Below are positions 63,901 to 64,000 of a stretch of DNA of 64,000 bases, one piece after another (the stretch's first letter is position 1; every line of letters begins with the position of its first letter). A model generated the notes under the pieces. It made no database searches. It was not told where the DNA came from and saw nothing but the letters and a program-made list of their open reading frames with translations. Position numbers and translations under genes: made by a program. Source of the DNA: Lentisphaera profundi (GTDB taxonomy: Bacteria > Verrucomicrobiota > Lentisphaeria > Lentisphaerales > Lentisphaeraceae); assembly GCF_028728065.1 (NCBI RefSeq), contig NZ_CP117812.1, forward strand, positions 2,585,563-2,649,562, written 5' to 3'.

Positions 63901-63936
63901 ACGGTCACTCATAACAAGTCGTTTAAGTATGACCGT
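63901..63936. repeat. Inverted repeat after the last sulfatase gene
   Basis: ACGGTCA (63901-63907) and TGACCGT (63930-63936) with a 22-nt centre, just after the stop. No T run, so termination is doubtful. The window ends without another gene. Confidence 0.3.
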
Positions 63937-64000
63937 TGCTGAGAAATTTGGCTTATCATAAAACTGACAATCCCAAGCCTGGCAGGCTACTAGAATTTAT

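Overview
The window looks like a piece of chromosome from a marine Lentisphaerota bacterium (Lentisphaera-like). The reasons are the density of secreted sulfatases, orphan pseudopilin-like proteins ending in an H-x(9,10)-DG motif, serine/threonine kinase and ECF sigma genes, and a moderate-to-low GC content. This assignment rests on gene content only; no rRNA or other marker gene is present.

Layout. (1) 1-7.7 kb: the end of yidC and a Jag/KhpB-like RNA-binding protein with a perfect 24-bp tandem repeat, a BvgS-type hybrid histidine kinase, and a cNMP/CBS/DUF294 protein coupled to a DnaQ-like exonuclease. (2) 7.8-9.6 kb: a plasmid-style partition cassette (small ParA plus ribbon-helix-helix protein) next to a gene-free stretch with repeated GTTATA boxes that resemble iterons or a centromere. 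(3) 9.6-25 kb: housekeeping and stress genes, namely a secretin-like fragment, cardiolipin synthase, a HEAT/VWA protein, a peroxide-defence operon (Prx-Grx fusion, disulfide reductase, OxyR), an Lnt-like acyltransferase, truncated haemoglobin, pseudouridine synthase, glycogen phosphorylase and NadA. (4) 25.2-32.2 kb: an arsenic methylation and arsenosugar-type cluster (two glycosyltransferases, radical SAM enzyme, nucleoside phosphorylase, ArsC, ArsM) preceded in the same operon by a polyferredoxin and a flavin/2Fe-2S reductase. (5) 32.7-35.3 kb: an ECF sigma factor convergent with a kinase carrying LRR-like repeats. (6) 35.4-63.9 kb: a large polysaccharide-utilisation region with six sulfatases, three GH10 xylanases, a GH95 enzyme, a GH43 enzyme plus a truncated GH43 remnant, the xylose ABC transporter XylFGH, and two pseudopilins, interrupted by one IS4-type transposase and by dispersed extragenic repeats.

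The most striking observation is in region 6. Ten transcription units (sulfatases, GH10, GH43, xylFGH and pseudopilins) share an upstream element AGTCACA, always oriented with the gene, followed after exactly 18 nt by a second element with consensus YA[TG]TA[AG]. This looks like one dedicated promoter class, or an activator site fused to a -10 element, defining a sulfated-xylan regulon. An eleventh, weaker match lies before GH95. The combined inference is a system that desulfates and hydrolyses a sulfated xylan-type glycan outside or in the envelope and imports xylose.
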